Below are positions 50,655 through 58,553 of a stretch of DNA of 64,000 nucleotides, piece by piece. Each line of letters opens with the position of its first letter. Positions within the stretch are counted from its first letter, which is position 1. Made by a program: the position numbers and the translations under genes. Source of the stretch: Amycolatopsis coloradensis. GTDB lineage: Bacteria > Actinomycetota > Actinomycetes > Mycobacteriales > Pseudonocardiaceae. Below the pieces are notes generated by a model. It did no database searches and was not told the origin of the DNA. It saw only the letters and a list, made by a program, of their open reading frames with translations. Location of the stretch: contig NZ_MQUQ01000003.1 of NCBI RefSeq assembly GCF_001953865.1, positions 385,917 through 449,916 on the forward strand. Direction: 5' to 3'.

Positions 50655-51055
50655 CGGTCGACGGTGGCACAGGTGTCATCGACACGAATTCGGTCCCCAC
50701 CCAGCCAGAACTGCCCCAGTCGCTGCGGATCGCGCTCGCCACGGGGCAGATGCGACGGCCGCTCGGCGACACGCTGCGCCCGCTCCTCGATCTCTTCGCC
50801 GACGGCAGATACCAGGTCACCGGCCCGGAACGGCTGACGGAAGACCGCTATCTGACCCCGAGCGCCGACTGGCCGCCCGCCGACGTATCCCGGGTCGGCT
50901 ACTACCGGACGGCGATCAAGAGCGGGCACCGGCCGGTCGCGGTGGTGCTGGAAACCGCCGACGCGGCGGTGATCCTCGACGGGCACCACAAGATCGCGGC
51001 CTACCGCGAAGAGGCGATCCTGCCGCACCTGCTGATCATCAGCCCGCTCAGCTGA
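50642..51055 (+). CDS. ParB/sulfiredoxin-like domain protein (137 aa)
   Basis: GTG 50642 gives 137 residues that overlap the end of pxpC. The C-terminal third contains VILDGHHKIAAYREEA, the phosphate/nucleotide-binding motif of the ParB N-terminal/sulfiredoxin fold, preceded by RVGYYRTAIKSGHRPVAVV. The N-terminal 60 residues are helical. Such domains bind CTP in ParB or act as small nucleotide-dependent enzymes elsewhere; without a helix-turn-helix this is not a partition protein. Operon placement with pxpBC may be accidental. It is convergent with pabC (8-nt overlap). Confidence 0.7.
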   Translation: MEKVTVDGGTGVIDTNSVPTQPELPQSLRIALATGQMRRPLGDTLRPLLDLFADGRYQVTGPERLTEDRYLTPSADWPPADVSRVGYYRTAIKSGHRPVAVVLETADAAVILDGHHKIAAYREEAILPHLLIISPLS

Positions 51056-51902
51056 TCGCGTATTCGCTCTCGTAGGCGGCGGCCAGTTCGGCGTGGATCG
51101 CGCTGGAGTCGCTCAGCGCGACGCCGTCGAGCGTGTGCACCCTGGTCAGCTTGCGGACCGACGACGCGAGGAACAGTCCCTCGCCCTCGCCGAGATCCTT
51201 GACCTGGAGCGGCTCGACCTTGATCGACCAGCCCGCCCGCTCGGCGCCGCGGAACAGCGCCGCCTGCGTCGTCCCCGGCAGGATGCCGATGCTCGCCGGC
51301 GGCGTGTAGAGCGTCTTGTCCTTCGCGAGGACGACGGTCGAAGTCGGCCCTTCGAAGACCGAACCGTTGGCGGCGGTGAAAATCACATCGCTCGCGCCGC
51401 GGCGGCCCGCTTCCCGCAGCGCGGCCATGTTGACGCCGTACGAAATCGACTTCGCGCCCAGCAGCAGCCACGGGGCGCGCTCGGCGAGTTCGGGCTCGAT
51501 CCCCCGTTCGAGGGTGATCGCCGCGACGCCTTCGACACGGGCGCGGAGGACCTTCTCGTCGATCTCCACGCCGAGTGCGAACCCGAACGGTTTCGCTTCC
51601 GGATCGCCGTCGATTCCCCTGGTGTACACCAGTTTCAGGGCGATCTCGGAGCTGGCGGTCCAGTTGTCGATGACGGTCCGCGCGGCGCGCTCCCAAGCCG
51701 CGAGGTCCGGCGCCGGCAGGTCGAGCATGGCGGCGGAACGGGCCAGCCGCTCGAGGTGCGGGCGAAGCTCGCGAGGTCGCCCGTCGACGACGAGGATCGT
51801 CTCGAACACGCCGTCGCCGCGAAGCAGTCCCAGATCGTCTACTCGCAGGTGGGCGGCTTCGGGGTCGGCCAGGGTCCCGTCGAGGAAGGCAAGCACGCGC
51901 AT
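51048..51902 (-). CDS. pabC: Class IV aminotransferase, aminodeoxychorismate lyase-like
   Basis: The 284-residue protein is a fold-type IV PLP enzyme: LGLLRGDGVFETILVVDGRP near residues 25-44, the PLP lysine in LLLGAKSISYG (about Lys162) and VIFTAANGSVFEGPTSTVV with SIGILPGTTQAALF. PabC makes 4-aminobenzoate for folate; D-amino acid or branched-chain aminotransferases share this fold, so the reaction is not certain. Its place beside the folate-binding YgfZ gene, as with Rv0812/Rv0811c, fits a folate link. ATG 51902 is 21 nt from the divergent ygfZ start, so both promoters overlap. Confidence 0.87.
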   Translation of the reverse strand: MRVLAFLDGTLADPEAAHLRVDDLGLLRGDGVFETILVVDGRPRELRPHLERLARSAAMLDLPAPDLAAWERAARTVIDNWTASSEIALKLVYTRGIDGDPEAKPFGFALGVEIDEKVLRARVEGVAAITLERGIEPELAERAPWLLLGAKSISYGVNMAALREAGRRGASDVIFTAANGSVFEGPTSTVVLAKDKTLYTPPASIGILPGTTQAALFRGAERAGWSIKVEPLQVKDLGEGEGLFLASSVRKLTRVHTLDGVALSDSSAIHAELAAAYESEYAIS

Positions 51903-51923
51903 ACGGACACGGTACTCACTACC

Positions 51924-53063
51924 ATGGGTTTCATGCCCTACCGCTCCCCCCTGCTCGACCTTCCCGGACCGATCGCGGCACCCGACGGGCATCCTGAAGA
52001 GGGTGTCCCGTGGCATTGGGGAGACCCCTTCGCCGAGCAACGGACGGCGACGCGCGGCGCGGTCGTGATCGACCGTTCGCACCGCGAGATCCTGGCCGTG
52101 ACCGGGGAAGAACGGTTGTCCTGGCTGCATTTGGTGATCTCGCAGCACGTCACCGGGCTCGCCGAAGGCACCGGCACCGAGGCGCTCGTCCTGGACACCC
52201 ACGGCCGCGTGGACACCCACATGGTCGTCGCGCACGCGGACGGAACGGTGTGGCTGGACAGCGACCGGGGCGCGGTGGCGACCAGCGCGTTTCCGTCCGG
52301 CGGCAAACAGACGCTGCGCGAGTACCTCGAAGCGATGAAGTTCTGGTCCAAAGTGGACATCCGAGATGTCTCCGGCGAACTGGCGCTGCTGACCGTCCTC
52401 GGCCCCGACGCGGATCGCGTACTGGCCGCTGTCGACGTCTCCTTGAGTTCGGACCCGTATTCGGTCGTGTCACTCCCCGGTGGCGGTTTCGCGCGGCGGA
52501 TGCCGTGGCCGGGACGGAACAGCGTCGATCTCGCCGTGCCCCGCGCCGAACTCGCCGACTGGTGGCGCCGCCTGACCGACGCCGGTGCCCGGCCGGCGGG
52601 CAGCTGGGCGTTCGACGCGCTGCGCGTCGAGTCGCTGCGGCCGCGGCTGGGCCTCGACACCGACGAGCGCACGATCCCGCACGAGGTGAACTGGGTCGAC
52701 TCCGCCGCTCACGTGGCGAAGGGCTGCTACCGCGGGCAAGAGACCGTCGCGAAGGTCCACAACGTCGGGCGGCCGCCGCGGTACATGGCGCTGCTGCACC
52801 TGGACGGTTCGCCGGAGATCACGCCGGAAACCGGCGATCCGGTGGTCCTCGGGGAGCGGACCGTCGGACGCGTCGGCAGTGTCGTGCAGCACCACGAACT
52901 GGGACCGATCGCACTGGCGCTGGTCAAACGCTCGACGCAACCGGGTGCCGAACTGCTGGTGGGGGCGGAGGATCGCGTCGTGCAGGCGGCCATCGACCCG
53001 GACTCCGTTCCGGCTGAGGCTCCGGCTCCCGGCCGGGAGGCCGCTCAGCGACTGCGGGGCTGA
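51924..53063 (+). CDS. ygfZ: Folate-binding Fe-S repair protein YgfZ
   Basis: The 379-residue protein belongs to the GcvT-like YgfZ family: the signature KGCYRGQETVAKVHN (about 272-286) contains the conserved cysteine. YgfZ uses folate to help assemble or repair certain Fe-S clusters such as that of MiaB. Start ATG 51924 or 51933. The Ala/Pro-rich C-terminal tail is not conserved. It is divergent from the pabC-like gene and followed by 525 nt without a gene. Confidence 0.93.
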   Translation: MGFMPYRSPLLDLPGPIAAPDGHPEEGVPWHWGDPFAEQRTATRGAVVIDRSHREILAVTGEERLSWLHLVISQHVTGLAEGTGTEALVLDTHGRVDTHMVVAHADGTVWLDSDRGAVATSAFPSGGKQTLREYLEAMKFWSKVDIRDVSGELALLTVLGPDADRVLAAVDVSLSSDPYSVVSLPGGGFARRMPWPGRNSVDLAVPRAELADWWRRLTDAGARPAGSWAFDALRVESLRPRLGLDTDERTIPHEVNWVDSAAHVAKGCYRGQETVAKVHNVGRPPRYMALLHLDGSPEITPETGDPVVLGERTVGRVGSVVQHHELGPIALALVKRSTQPGAELLVGAEDRVVQAAIDPDSVPAEAPAPGREAAQRLRG

Positions 53064-53204
53064 CAGCTTCTGGGCTTTCGTGCTTCTGGGCTTGGTGGTG
53101 CGTGCCGTGAAGGCCTTGTTGCGGGACTCTGGGTCCCCAAAGTTCCCCTCCTCCGGCCCTGGACCACCACTTTCGTCCCAGCAGCACCACCGGCCCCAAC
53201 GAGA

Positions 53205-53260
53205 GCGCGTGAAGGCCCCCTTACCTCGGCTCAGCGAAGGAAACTCGACCTTCGCGCACG
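53205..53260. repeat. Decayed family B palindrome
   Basis: GCGCGTGAAGGCCCCCTTA then CCTCGGCT matches the left arm of the perfect copy at 48308 over about 27 nt, but the right arm (GCGAAGGAAACTCGACCTTC) has several changes, so the hairpin is broken. It shows the family degenerating. Confidence 0.7.
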
Positions 53261-53264
53261 TTCC

Positions 53265-53323
53265 AGGTACATGAAGGTCCCCTTCACTGCGCCTAGCGCA
53301 GTGAAGGGGGCCTTCATGTACCT
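53265..53323. repeat. Family B palindrome, 28-bp arms
   Basis: Arms 53265-53292 and 53296-53323 pair with a single G-T around a CTA loop; core GAAGGTCCCCTTCACTGCGC. It lies immediately beside the decayed copy. An 11-bp palindrome CCTTCAGCCCC (53328-53338 with 53340-53350) follows. Confidence 0.9.
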
Positions 53324-53375
53324 GAGACCTTCAGCCCCAGGGGCTGAAGGGGGAGCGCCCTTCGCCTCACCCCAG

Positions 53376-53405
53376 TTATCCACAACTCTGCCCACCTGTG
53401 GACAA
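53376..53405. other. Two inverted DnaA boxes in the ygfZ-rsiG spacer
   Basis: TTATCCACA (53376-53384) is the consensus DnaA box, and TGTGGACAA (53397-53405) is the inverted TTGTCCACA form, 12 nt apart. The 525-nt spacer 53064-53588 holds these, three palindromes and no gene; no dnaA or dnaN is near, so it is not oriC. The boxes could titrate or recruit DnaA. Confidence 0.7.
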
Positions 53406-53588
53406 CTCCGCCGACCAGCACTTTTCCACCCCCACCCCCGGTAAACTGGACCAGGGGCCGCCCCCGGGACGGGTGGGGGGCGCTCTGGAGGTGACCGAAA
53501 GAGCAAGGGAGGTAGTCGCGAGGGGCGAGGATCCTTGTGGTATCGCGCCCCGCGGAACATTTCGCCCGGCGCGCGTTAAGCTAGCCCG

Positions 53589-54152
53589 GTGATCGAAGTC
53601 CGGCCCGGTGGTCGCCGTCGTATCGACCGCGTGCTCGGCCCTGGGTATCTCAGCGACCTCGGCGAGCTGCCCCTTTCCGTGCTGCGCGAGCGCCGTGACG
53701 AGGCGGCGCAGGAGGAGACCGACCTGTCGTATCTGCGGCGGTTGCTGCACGCGCGGATCGACATCGTCCGGGCCGAGCAGGAGCGCCGGAGTTCGGGCGG
53801 CGAGAGCAGTGTGGTCGAGCGGCTGGCCGCGATACTGGCGGACAACGCGATCGGCCCGGCCACGGGTTCGGGCAGGCATCAGCGGCTGGAGCCGTCCCGT
53901 GCGGGCGAGCACCGGCGGTTCGCCGAAGCGCTCATCGGCGACACGGACCTTTCCGACGTCAGCACCCTCTCGGACGAGAAGCTCGTCAACGCCCTCGACA
54001 GGTACGCCGACGAAGAGGTCTCCGTCTCCTCATACCGCCGTGAGGTGCAGGGCGTGATGGACACGATCAACGCCGAGATCGCGACCCGCTACCGCAAGGG
54101 CACAGCCTCGGTCGACGATCTTCTCGACACCGAACGTGGCGGCTCCGAGTGA
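53589..54152 (+). CDS. RsiG-like anti-sigma factor (annotated elsewhere as aerial mycelium formation protein)
   Basis: The 187-residue helical protein opens MIEVRPGGRRRIDRVLGPGY and has a long coiled coil with paired residues Glu26, Ser30, Arg33, then Asp37 and Gln41, and a second helical part with LSDEKLVNALDRYADEEVSV. RsiG in Streptomyces is an anti-sigma factor that holds WhiG when bound to cyclic di-GMP, through a E-x3-S-x2-R-x3-Q-x3-D motif; here the last two motif residues appear as Asp and Gln. Whether c-di-GMP is bound is therefore open. No sigma factor gene is adjacent; asparaginase overlaps its stop. Confidence 0.75.
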   Translation: MIEVRPGGRRRIDRVLGPGYLSDLGELPLSVLRERRDEAAQEETDLSYLRRLLHARIDIVRAEQERRSSGGESSVVERLAAILADNAIGPATGSGRHQRLEPSRAGEHRRFAEALIGDTDLSDVSTLSDEKLVNALDRYADEEVSVSSYRREVQGVMDTINAEIATRYRKGTASVDDLLDTERGGSE

Positions 54153-55096
54153 CGAATCCCGTCTTGGTCGAGGTCGTCCGGTCCGGTTTCGTGGAGAGCA
54201 CGCACCGGGGCGCGCTGGTGATCACCGCCCCGGACGGTTCGGTGCGGTTCTCCGCGGGGGACGTCGAGCGGCCGGTCTATCCGCGCTCGTCCAACAAGCC
54301 ACTCCAGGCCGTCGGGATGCTGCGCGCCGGCCTGACGATCGGCGACGAGGACCTCGCGCTGGGCTGCGGGTCGCACAACGGCGAGGCCGGTCACGTCGAG
54401 GGCGCTTTGGCGCTGCTCTCCCGCGTGGGGCTGACCGAGGACGCGCTGGCCTGCCCGCCCGCGTTCCCGCTGCACGAGCCGAGCATGCTCGCCGTGGCCG
54501 CGGCGGGGAAACGCCGCGCCGCCATGAACTGCTCCGGCAAGCACGCCGCGATGCTCACGACCTGCGTCCAGCTCGGCTGGCCGACCGAGGACTACGCGGC
54601 CGTGACCCATCCGCTGCAGAAGATCGTCCAGGCGACCGTCGCCGACCTCACCAGCGAGCCGATCGAAACGGTCGGCGTCGACGGCTGCGGTGCCCCGCTG
54701 TTCGCGTTCTCCCTCACCGGGCTCGCCCGGTCCTTCGGCAGGCTGGTCACCGCGATGGGCGGGCCGGAACGCCGGGTCGCGGACGCCGTCCGCGCGCATC
54801 CGTGGCAGGTCGCGGGCACCGGCCGTGAGGACACCGTCCTGATGAAGGGCGTCGAGGGCCTGCTCTCGAAGGGCGGCGCCGAGGGAGTGCACGCGTTCGC
54901 CCTCCCCGACGGCACCGCGCTGGCACTGAAGATCGACGACGGCGCCGCGCGGGCACGGCTCCCACTGCTGCTCGCGACCCTGCGCCACCTCGGCATCGAC
55001 CCGGACGGCGAGGCGGAGCGGCTGACCGAATCGGCCGTTCTGGGTGGTGGGAAACCGGTCGGCGAACTGCGTGTCGCCGCCGGTCTCTTCGGCTAG
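54149..55096 (+). CDS. Asparaginase II-type protein (thermolabile L-asparaginase family)
   Basis: The 315-residue protein matches PF06089 asparaginases, a group unrelated to E. coli AnsA/B: VVRSGFVESTHRGALVI at the start, YPRSSNKPLQAVGML, CGSHNGE and MNCSGKHAAML with catalytic Ser/Lys/Cys candidates, and VGVDGCGAPLFAF. It hydrolyses asparagine to aspartate and ammonia in the cytosol. GTG 54149 overlaps the previous stop (GTGA), so it is coupled with the RsiG-like gene, an unexplained pairing. Confidence 0.92.
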   Translation: MTNPVLVEVVRSGFVESTHRGALVITAPDGSVRFSAGDVERPVYPRSSNKPLQAVGMLRAGLTIGDEDLALGCGSHNGEAGHVEGALALLSRVGLTEDALACPPAFPLHEPSMLAVAAAGKRRAAMNCSGKHAAMLTTCVQLGWPTEDYAAVTHPLQKIVQATVADLTSEPIETVGVDGCGAPLFAFSLTGLARSFGRLVTAMGGPERRVADAVRAHPWQVAGTGREDTVLMKGVEGLLSKGGAEGVHAFALPDGTALALKIDDGAARARLPLLLATLRHLGIDPDGEAERLTESAVLGGGKPVGELRVAAGLFG

Positions 55097-55202
55097 AGGC
55101 CTCGGATTTGCGGAGGCGGGCCGCTGACCTGGCTGGGTGAGTGAACAGCGGATGCCGCGGCCCGGCTGCGGAAATCCGAAAGCGCGCTTCGAGAGACATC
55201 GG

Positions 55203-56102
55203 CTAGTTCGCGCGTTCCCGAGCGGCCAGGTCGCCCCAGAAGTCCCGCAGGTCGGCGAACAGTTCGGCCAGTTCGTCGACGTTGCCGGTGCGGAGCGCGT
55301 CAAGGATGTCGTGCACCTCTTCGGCGGTCGTGTCGGCTTGAAGGATCGAGTCGGCGAAGAGCTGCACGAGGCCGCCGTAGTCGAGCTCGACCGCCGAGCC
55401 GGGGTGGAAGCTGTCGAGCCAGCGTCGCGTCTCGAGCAGGACTCGGCCGGGCGCTGAGTCACCGAAGGTCGCTTCGAGCAGGTCGCCGACCTCGCGGGCG
55501 CGATGCCGCGCATCGGCGATGGAGACCCGCCACGACACTTCACGCTCGGGGTCGTCGCGGCCCTTGCCCAGTTTGACCCGGCGCATCCCGGGATCGAACA
55601 GCACGAACCACGGGAGCGGGACGGTCCACGTCGTCGAGAGCGTGTGCGACGCCGACGCGGTCAGATCGCCGATGGCGGACTTCGCCCGCGCGCGGATCAT
55701 GTCGAGTGAAGCGCCGCCCGCGCCGAGCACCGCGTTCTTCAGCGCCGGATGCGCGTCGCCGAGGAAGGTCACCAGCGCCGCGGCCGAGCGGGCGCGGATC
55801 TCCATCGGGCAGAGCAGCGGCCCCGGACCGGCGTCACCGTGCTCACCCTCCGGCACGTCTTCGGGGTCGAGGACGAGGACATCGGTGACGAGGCTGGGCG
55901 CGGCCCGGCCGTCCGCGAGTTCGGCGGGCAACAGCCGCCCGGCATGCTGTGACTTGAGCCACAGTGACTGCTCGCGCTCGCCCGCGGCCGAACGATCGAG
56001 CCGGGCGGCTTCGACGGCCTCCAGCAGGCGTTCGTCCGGTGGATCGCCCAGCGCGAGCAAGGGCTCATAGACGCGGAGATAGGCCGCGAACGGACGGGGC
56101 AC
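55203..56102 (-). CDS. Conserved-type hypothetical protein (299 aa)
   Basis: GTG 56102 gives a soluble 299-residue protein with an RPFAAYLRVYEPLLALGDP N-terminal segment, a central WFVLFDPGMRRVKLGKGRD strand region and an acidic C-terminal half rich in leucine and aspartate. No catalytic motif or family is recognised. Codon bias is strongly coding. Its stop faces the asparaginase stop across 106 nt, and the DUF3073 gene diverges from its start. A longer upstream frame on the same strand (beyond 56102) has no coding support. Confidence 0.7.
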   Translation of the reverse strand: MPRPFAAYLRVYEPLLALGDPPDERLLEAVEAARLDRSAAGEREQSLWLKSQHAGRLLPAELADGRAAPSLVTDVLVLDPEDVPEGEHGDAGPGPLLCPMEIRARSAAALVTFLGDAHPALKNAVLGAGGASLDMIRARAKSAIGDLTASASHTLSTTWTVPLPWFVLFDPGMRRVKLGKGRDDPEREVSWRVSIADARHRAREVGDLLEATFGDSAPGRVLLETRRWLDSFHPGSAVELDYGGLVQLFADSILQADTTAEEVHDILDALRTGNVDELAELFADLRDFWGDLAARERAN

Positions 56103-56309
56103 ACGAGCATCGTGACACGCCGACCTGCGACTATCGCCACCGACCGGCCGGTAACCGGCGTCCGGTGAACACTGTCGCCACCGGCACACCGTGCCACGTC
56201 GCATCCAACCCCCCGGACACGGTACGGTGTCAGCAGGAAATAATTGTCGAGACGATGCGGGGCCGCCGATTCCCCCGGCCGCCCCGCCCCTGTGCGAGGG
56301 GGTCGAGCC

Positions 56310-56495
56310 ATGGGGCGCGGCCGGGCTAAGGCCAAGCAGACGAAGGTGGCGCGCGAGCTCAAGTACAGCTCGCACGAAACCGACTTCGATGCTTTGCAGC
56401 GCGAGCTGTCCAGTAGTTCTTCGGATTACGGGCACGAGGACGACAAGCGGGAAGACGACGACCCGTACGACGGGTACGACGAATACCGCCGCTGA
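56310..56495 (+). CDS. DUF3073 small protein
   Basis: The 61-residue protein begins with the basic MGRGRAKAKQTKVAREL pattern diagnostic of DUF3073 and ends in an acidic, Tyr/Asp-rich tail. This actinobacterial family of unknown function (Rv0810c) is invariably near purM/purF. Basic head and acidic tail suggest nucleic-acid or ribosome contact (inference). A GC-rich terminator follows. Confidence 0.93.
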   Translation: MGRGRAKAKQTKVARELKYSSHETDFDALQRELSSSSSDYGHEDDKREDDDPYDGYDEYRR

Positions 56496-56500
56496 GCGAC

Positions 56501-56558
56501 GCGTGACACGCGAGGGTGGCTCGGGGCTTTGCCCCGGGTACCACCCTCGCGTGTCGCG
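56501..56558. terminator. Long branched hairpin after DUF3073 gene
   Basis: GACACGCGAGGGTGG (56505-56519) pairs with 56541-56555 and the stem extends outward by three further pairs; the loop itself contains a perfect CGGGGC/GCCCCG hairpin (56522-56527 with 56531-56536). It separates DUF3073 from the dehydrogenase gene and likely terminates the former. Confidence 0.8.
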
Positions 56559-56585
56559 TGCTGCCCAAAATAGGGAAGAGGTGCC

Positions 56586-57446
56586 ATGTCCGACATAACG
56601 CGGGTCGGTGTCATCGGAGCCGGGCTCATGGGCTCCGGCATCGCCGAGGTGCACGCACGTGCCGGACTCGACGTGATCATCACCGAGGTGAACCAGCCCG
56701 CGCTGGACTCGGGGCGGGCACGGATCGAGAAGTCGCTGCAACGCGGCGTCAAGAGCGGGAAGCTCTCGCAGGAAGACGCCGACGCGGCACTCGGACGGCT
56801 CCGCTTCACCACCGAGATCGGCGAGTTCGCCGACCGCGACCTCGTCATCGAGGCCATTTTGGAACAGGAGCAGGCCAAGATCGAGGTGTTCCGGTCGCTG
56901 GACAAGATCGTCGAGCGCGAGGACGCGGTGTTCGCGTCCAACACCTCGTCCATCCCGATCATGAAGCTCGGGATGGCGACCGACCGCCCGCAGCAGGTGG
57001 TCGGCATCCACTTCTTCAACCCGGTCCCGGTGCTGCCGCTCGTCGAGCTGGTGCCTTCGCTGCTGACCAGCGACGACACCGCCCGCCGCGCGGAGGAGCA
57101 CGCGACGACCGCGTTGCACAAGACGGTGATCCGGTCGCAGGACCGCGCCGGGTTCATCGTGAACTCGCTGCTCGTGCCGTATCTGCTTTCGGCGATCCGG
57201 ATGATCGAGTCGGGCTTCGCGTCGGCGGAGGACATCGACCGCGGCATGGAGCTGGGCACCGCGCATCCGATGGGCCCGCTGCGGCTGTCGGACCTGATCG
57301 GCCTGGACACCATCAAGGCTATCGCGGACTCGATGTACGCCGAGTTCAAGGAACCGTTGTACTCCTCGCCGCCGCTGCTGCTGCGCATGGTCGACGCCGG
57401 CCTGCTCGGCAAGAAGACCGGCCGCGGGTTCTACAGCTACTCCTGA
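56586..57446 (+). CDS. fadB2: 3-hydroxybutyryl-CoA dehydrogenase
   Basis: The 286-residue enzyme has the NAD(P) site VGVIGAGLMGSGIAE (GxGxxG 11-16) and the HAD signature HFFNPVPVLPLVEL, with the catalytic His-Glu pair in NTSSIPI/IHFFNP context and a C-terminal dimer domain ending GKKTGRGFYSY. It interconverts 3-hydroxybutyryl-CoA and acetoacetyl-CoA, feeding butyrate-type or polyhydroxybutyrate and polyketide precursor pools. GGAAGAG supplies the ribosome site. It stands alone between a terminator and an exported hydrolase. Confidence 0.94.
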   Translation: MSDITRVGVIGAGLMGSGIAEVHARAGLDVIITEVNQPALDSGRARIEKSLQRGVKSGKLSQEDADAALGRLRFTTEIGEFADRDLVIEAILEQEQAKIEVFRSLDKIVEREDAVFASNTSSIPIMKLGMATDRPQQVVGIHFFNPVPVLPLVELVPSLLTSDDTARRAEEHATTALHKTVIRSQDRAGFIVNSLLVPYLLSAIRMIESGFASAEDIDRGMELGTAHPMGPLRLSDLIGLDTIKAIADSMYAEFKEPLYSSPPLLLRMVDAGLLGKKTGRGFYSYS

Positions 57447-57513
57447 GCCGCAACTTTCGCAGCGGCGGGCGACCACTTCTTCGGCTGTCCGTGCAACCGG
57501 TGTCCCCGGTTGC

Positions 57514-58467
57514 ATGGACGGCATGACCAAGCACACGCGTCGCAAGGCAATCACTGTCGCCGGGTTGACCGGCCTCACCGGAATCGCCGCCGCGGGTCCG
57601 GCGGCCGCGGGTGAACGCCGCGGCGTGCCGACGTTCGTGTTCGCCGCGGGCGCGAACGGCGTCTCCGGCGTCCCGAACGAACTGGTCCTGCGCGGATACC
57701 GCTGCGTCGGCGTCGACCTGCCGGGCCAGCGGCCGGCAGACGCCCAGTTCAGGCGTTCGTATCAGGCGCCGCAGGACCTCGCGGCTTTCGCGACCGAACC
57801 GTCGCCGCTGGCGGGGGTGACCGTGGCCGACCACATCGCCGCGACCGTGGAAACCGTCCGCCGGGCGGCCGCGCTCGGCCCGGTCGTGCTCGTCGGTGCC
57901 AGCATCGGCGGCGCGGCGATCAGCCTGGTCGCGAACCAGGTGCCGCGGTTGATCGACCTGCTGGTCTACGACACCGCGTTCTGCTGCGGCACACTGCCCA
58001 CTCCTGGTCACTACTTGCGGACCGACGAGGGTAAGACGACGCAGGTCATGGCGTTGCTGGAGTTCATGGTGGCCGACCCGGCGGTGGTCGGGGCGTTCCG
58101 CTCGAACTGGCGTATCGCCGACCCGGTGCGCCTGGCGAAGGCGAAAGAGGCCTTCATGAGCGACAGCACCGATGCCGAGTTCCACGCCTTCCTGAACTCG
58201 ATGATGCCGGACGAGCTACCCGGGAAGAGCGACGTCGATTCCCGCGGTGACCTGCGCACTTGGGGGTGCGTCCCGCGTGTGTACGTGCGGCACCTGCGGG
58301 ACAACATCATCCCGCCCGCGTTGCAGGACCGGATGATCCGGGAGGCCGACGAGCGCACCCCGCGCAACCGGTTCCGGGTCTTCGACCTCGACACCGCGCA
58401 CGTGCCGACCTCAGCCAAGCTGGGCGAACTTCTGGACATCTACGACCGGGTCGCCCGGTCGCTGTGA
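57514..58467 (+). CDS. Exported alpha/beta hydrolase (Tat-type signal)
   Basis: The 317-residue protein starts with TRRKAITVAG, a twin-arginine-like motif (Arg9-Arg10), and a hydrophobic core to about residue 33. The hydrolase domain shows GVDLPGQ, the nucleophile elbow GASIGG (Ser130) and a late DTAHVPTSAKLG (His). Cys in CCGTLPTP may pair. Esterase or lipase-like activity outside the membrane is likely; the substrate is unknown. ATG 57523 is an alternative start with one less Met block. Confidence 0.86.
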   Translation: MDGMTKHTRRKAITVAGLTGLTGIAAAGPAAAGERRGVPTFVFAAGANGVSGVPNELVLRGYRCVGVDLPGQRPADAQFRRSYQAPQDLAAFATEPSPLAGVTVADHIAATVETVRRAAALGPVVLVGASIGGAAISLVANQVPRLIDLLVYDTAFCCGTLPTPGHYLRTDEGKTTQVMALLEFMVADPAVVGAFRSNWRIADPVRLAKAKEAFMSDSTDAEFHAFLNSMMPDELPGKSDVDSRGDLRTWGCVPRVYVRHLRDNIIPPALQDRMIREADERTPRNRFRVFDLDTAHVPTSAKLGELLDIYDRVARSL

Positions 58468-58553
58468 ACGCAACTCCGCGACGGACTTGCACACCTTGAA
58501 CGCAACTCGATGGTGCGTACAGCTTGCGTGGTGGCACACCTAGACTCGGGGCC

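Noticed and set aside
53376..53405. Chromosomal replication origin
   Set aside because: Only two DnaA boxes and no dnaA, dnaN, rpmH or gyr genes nearby.
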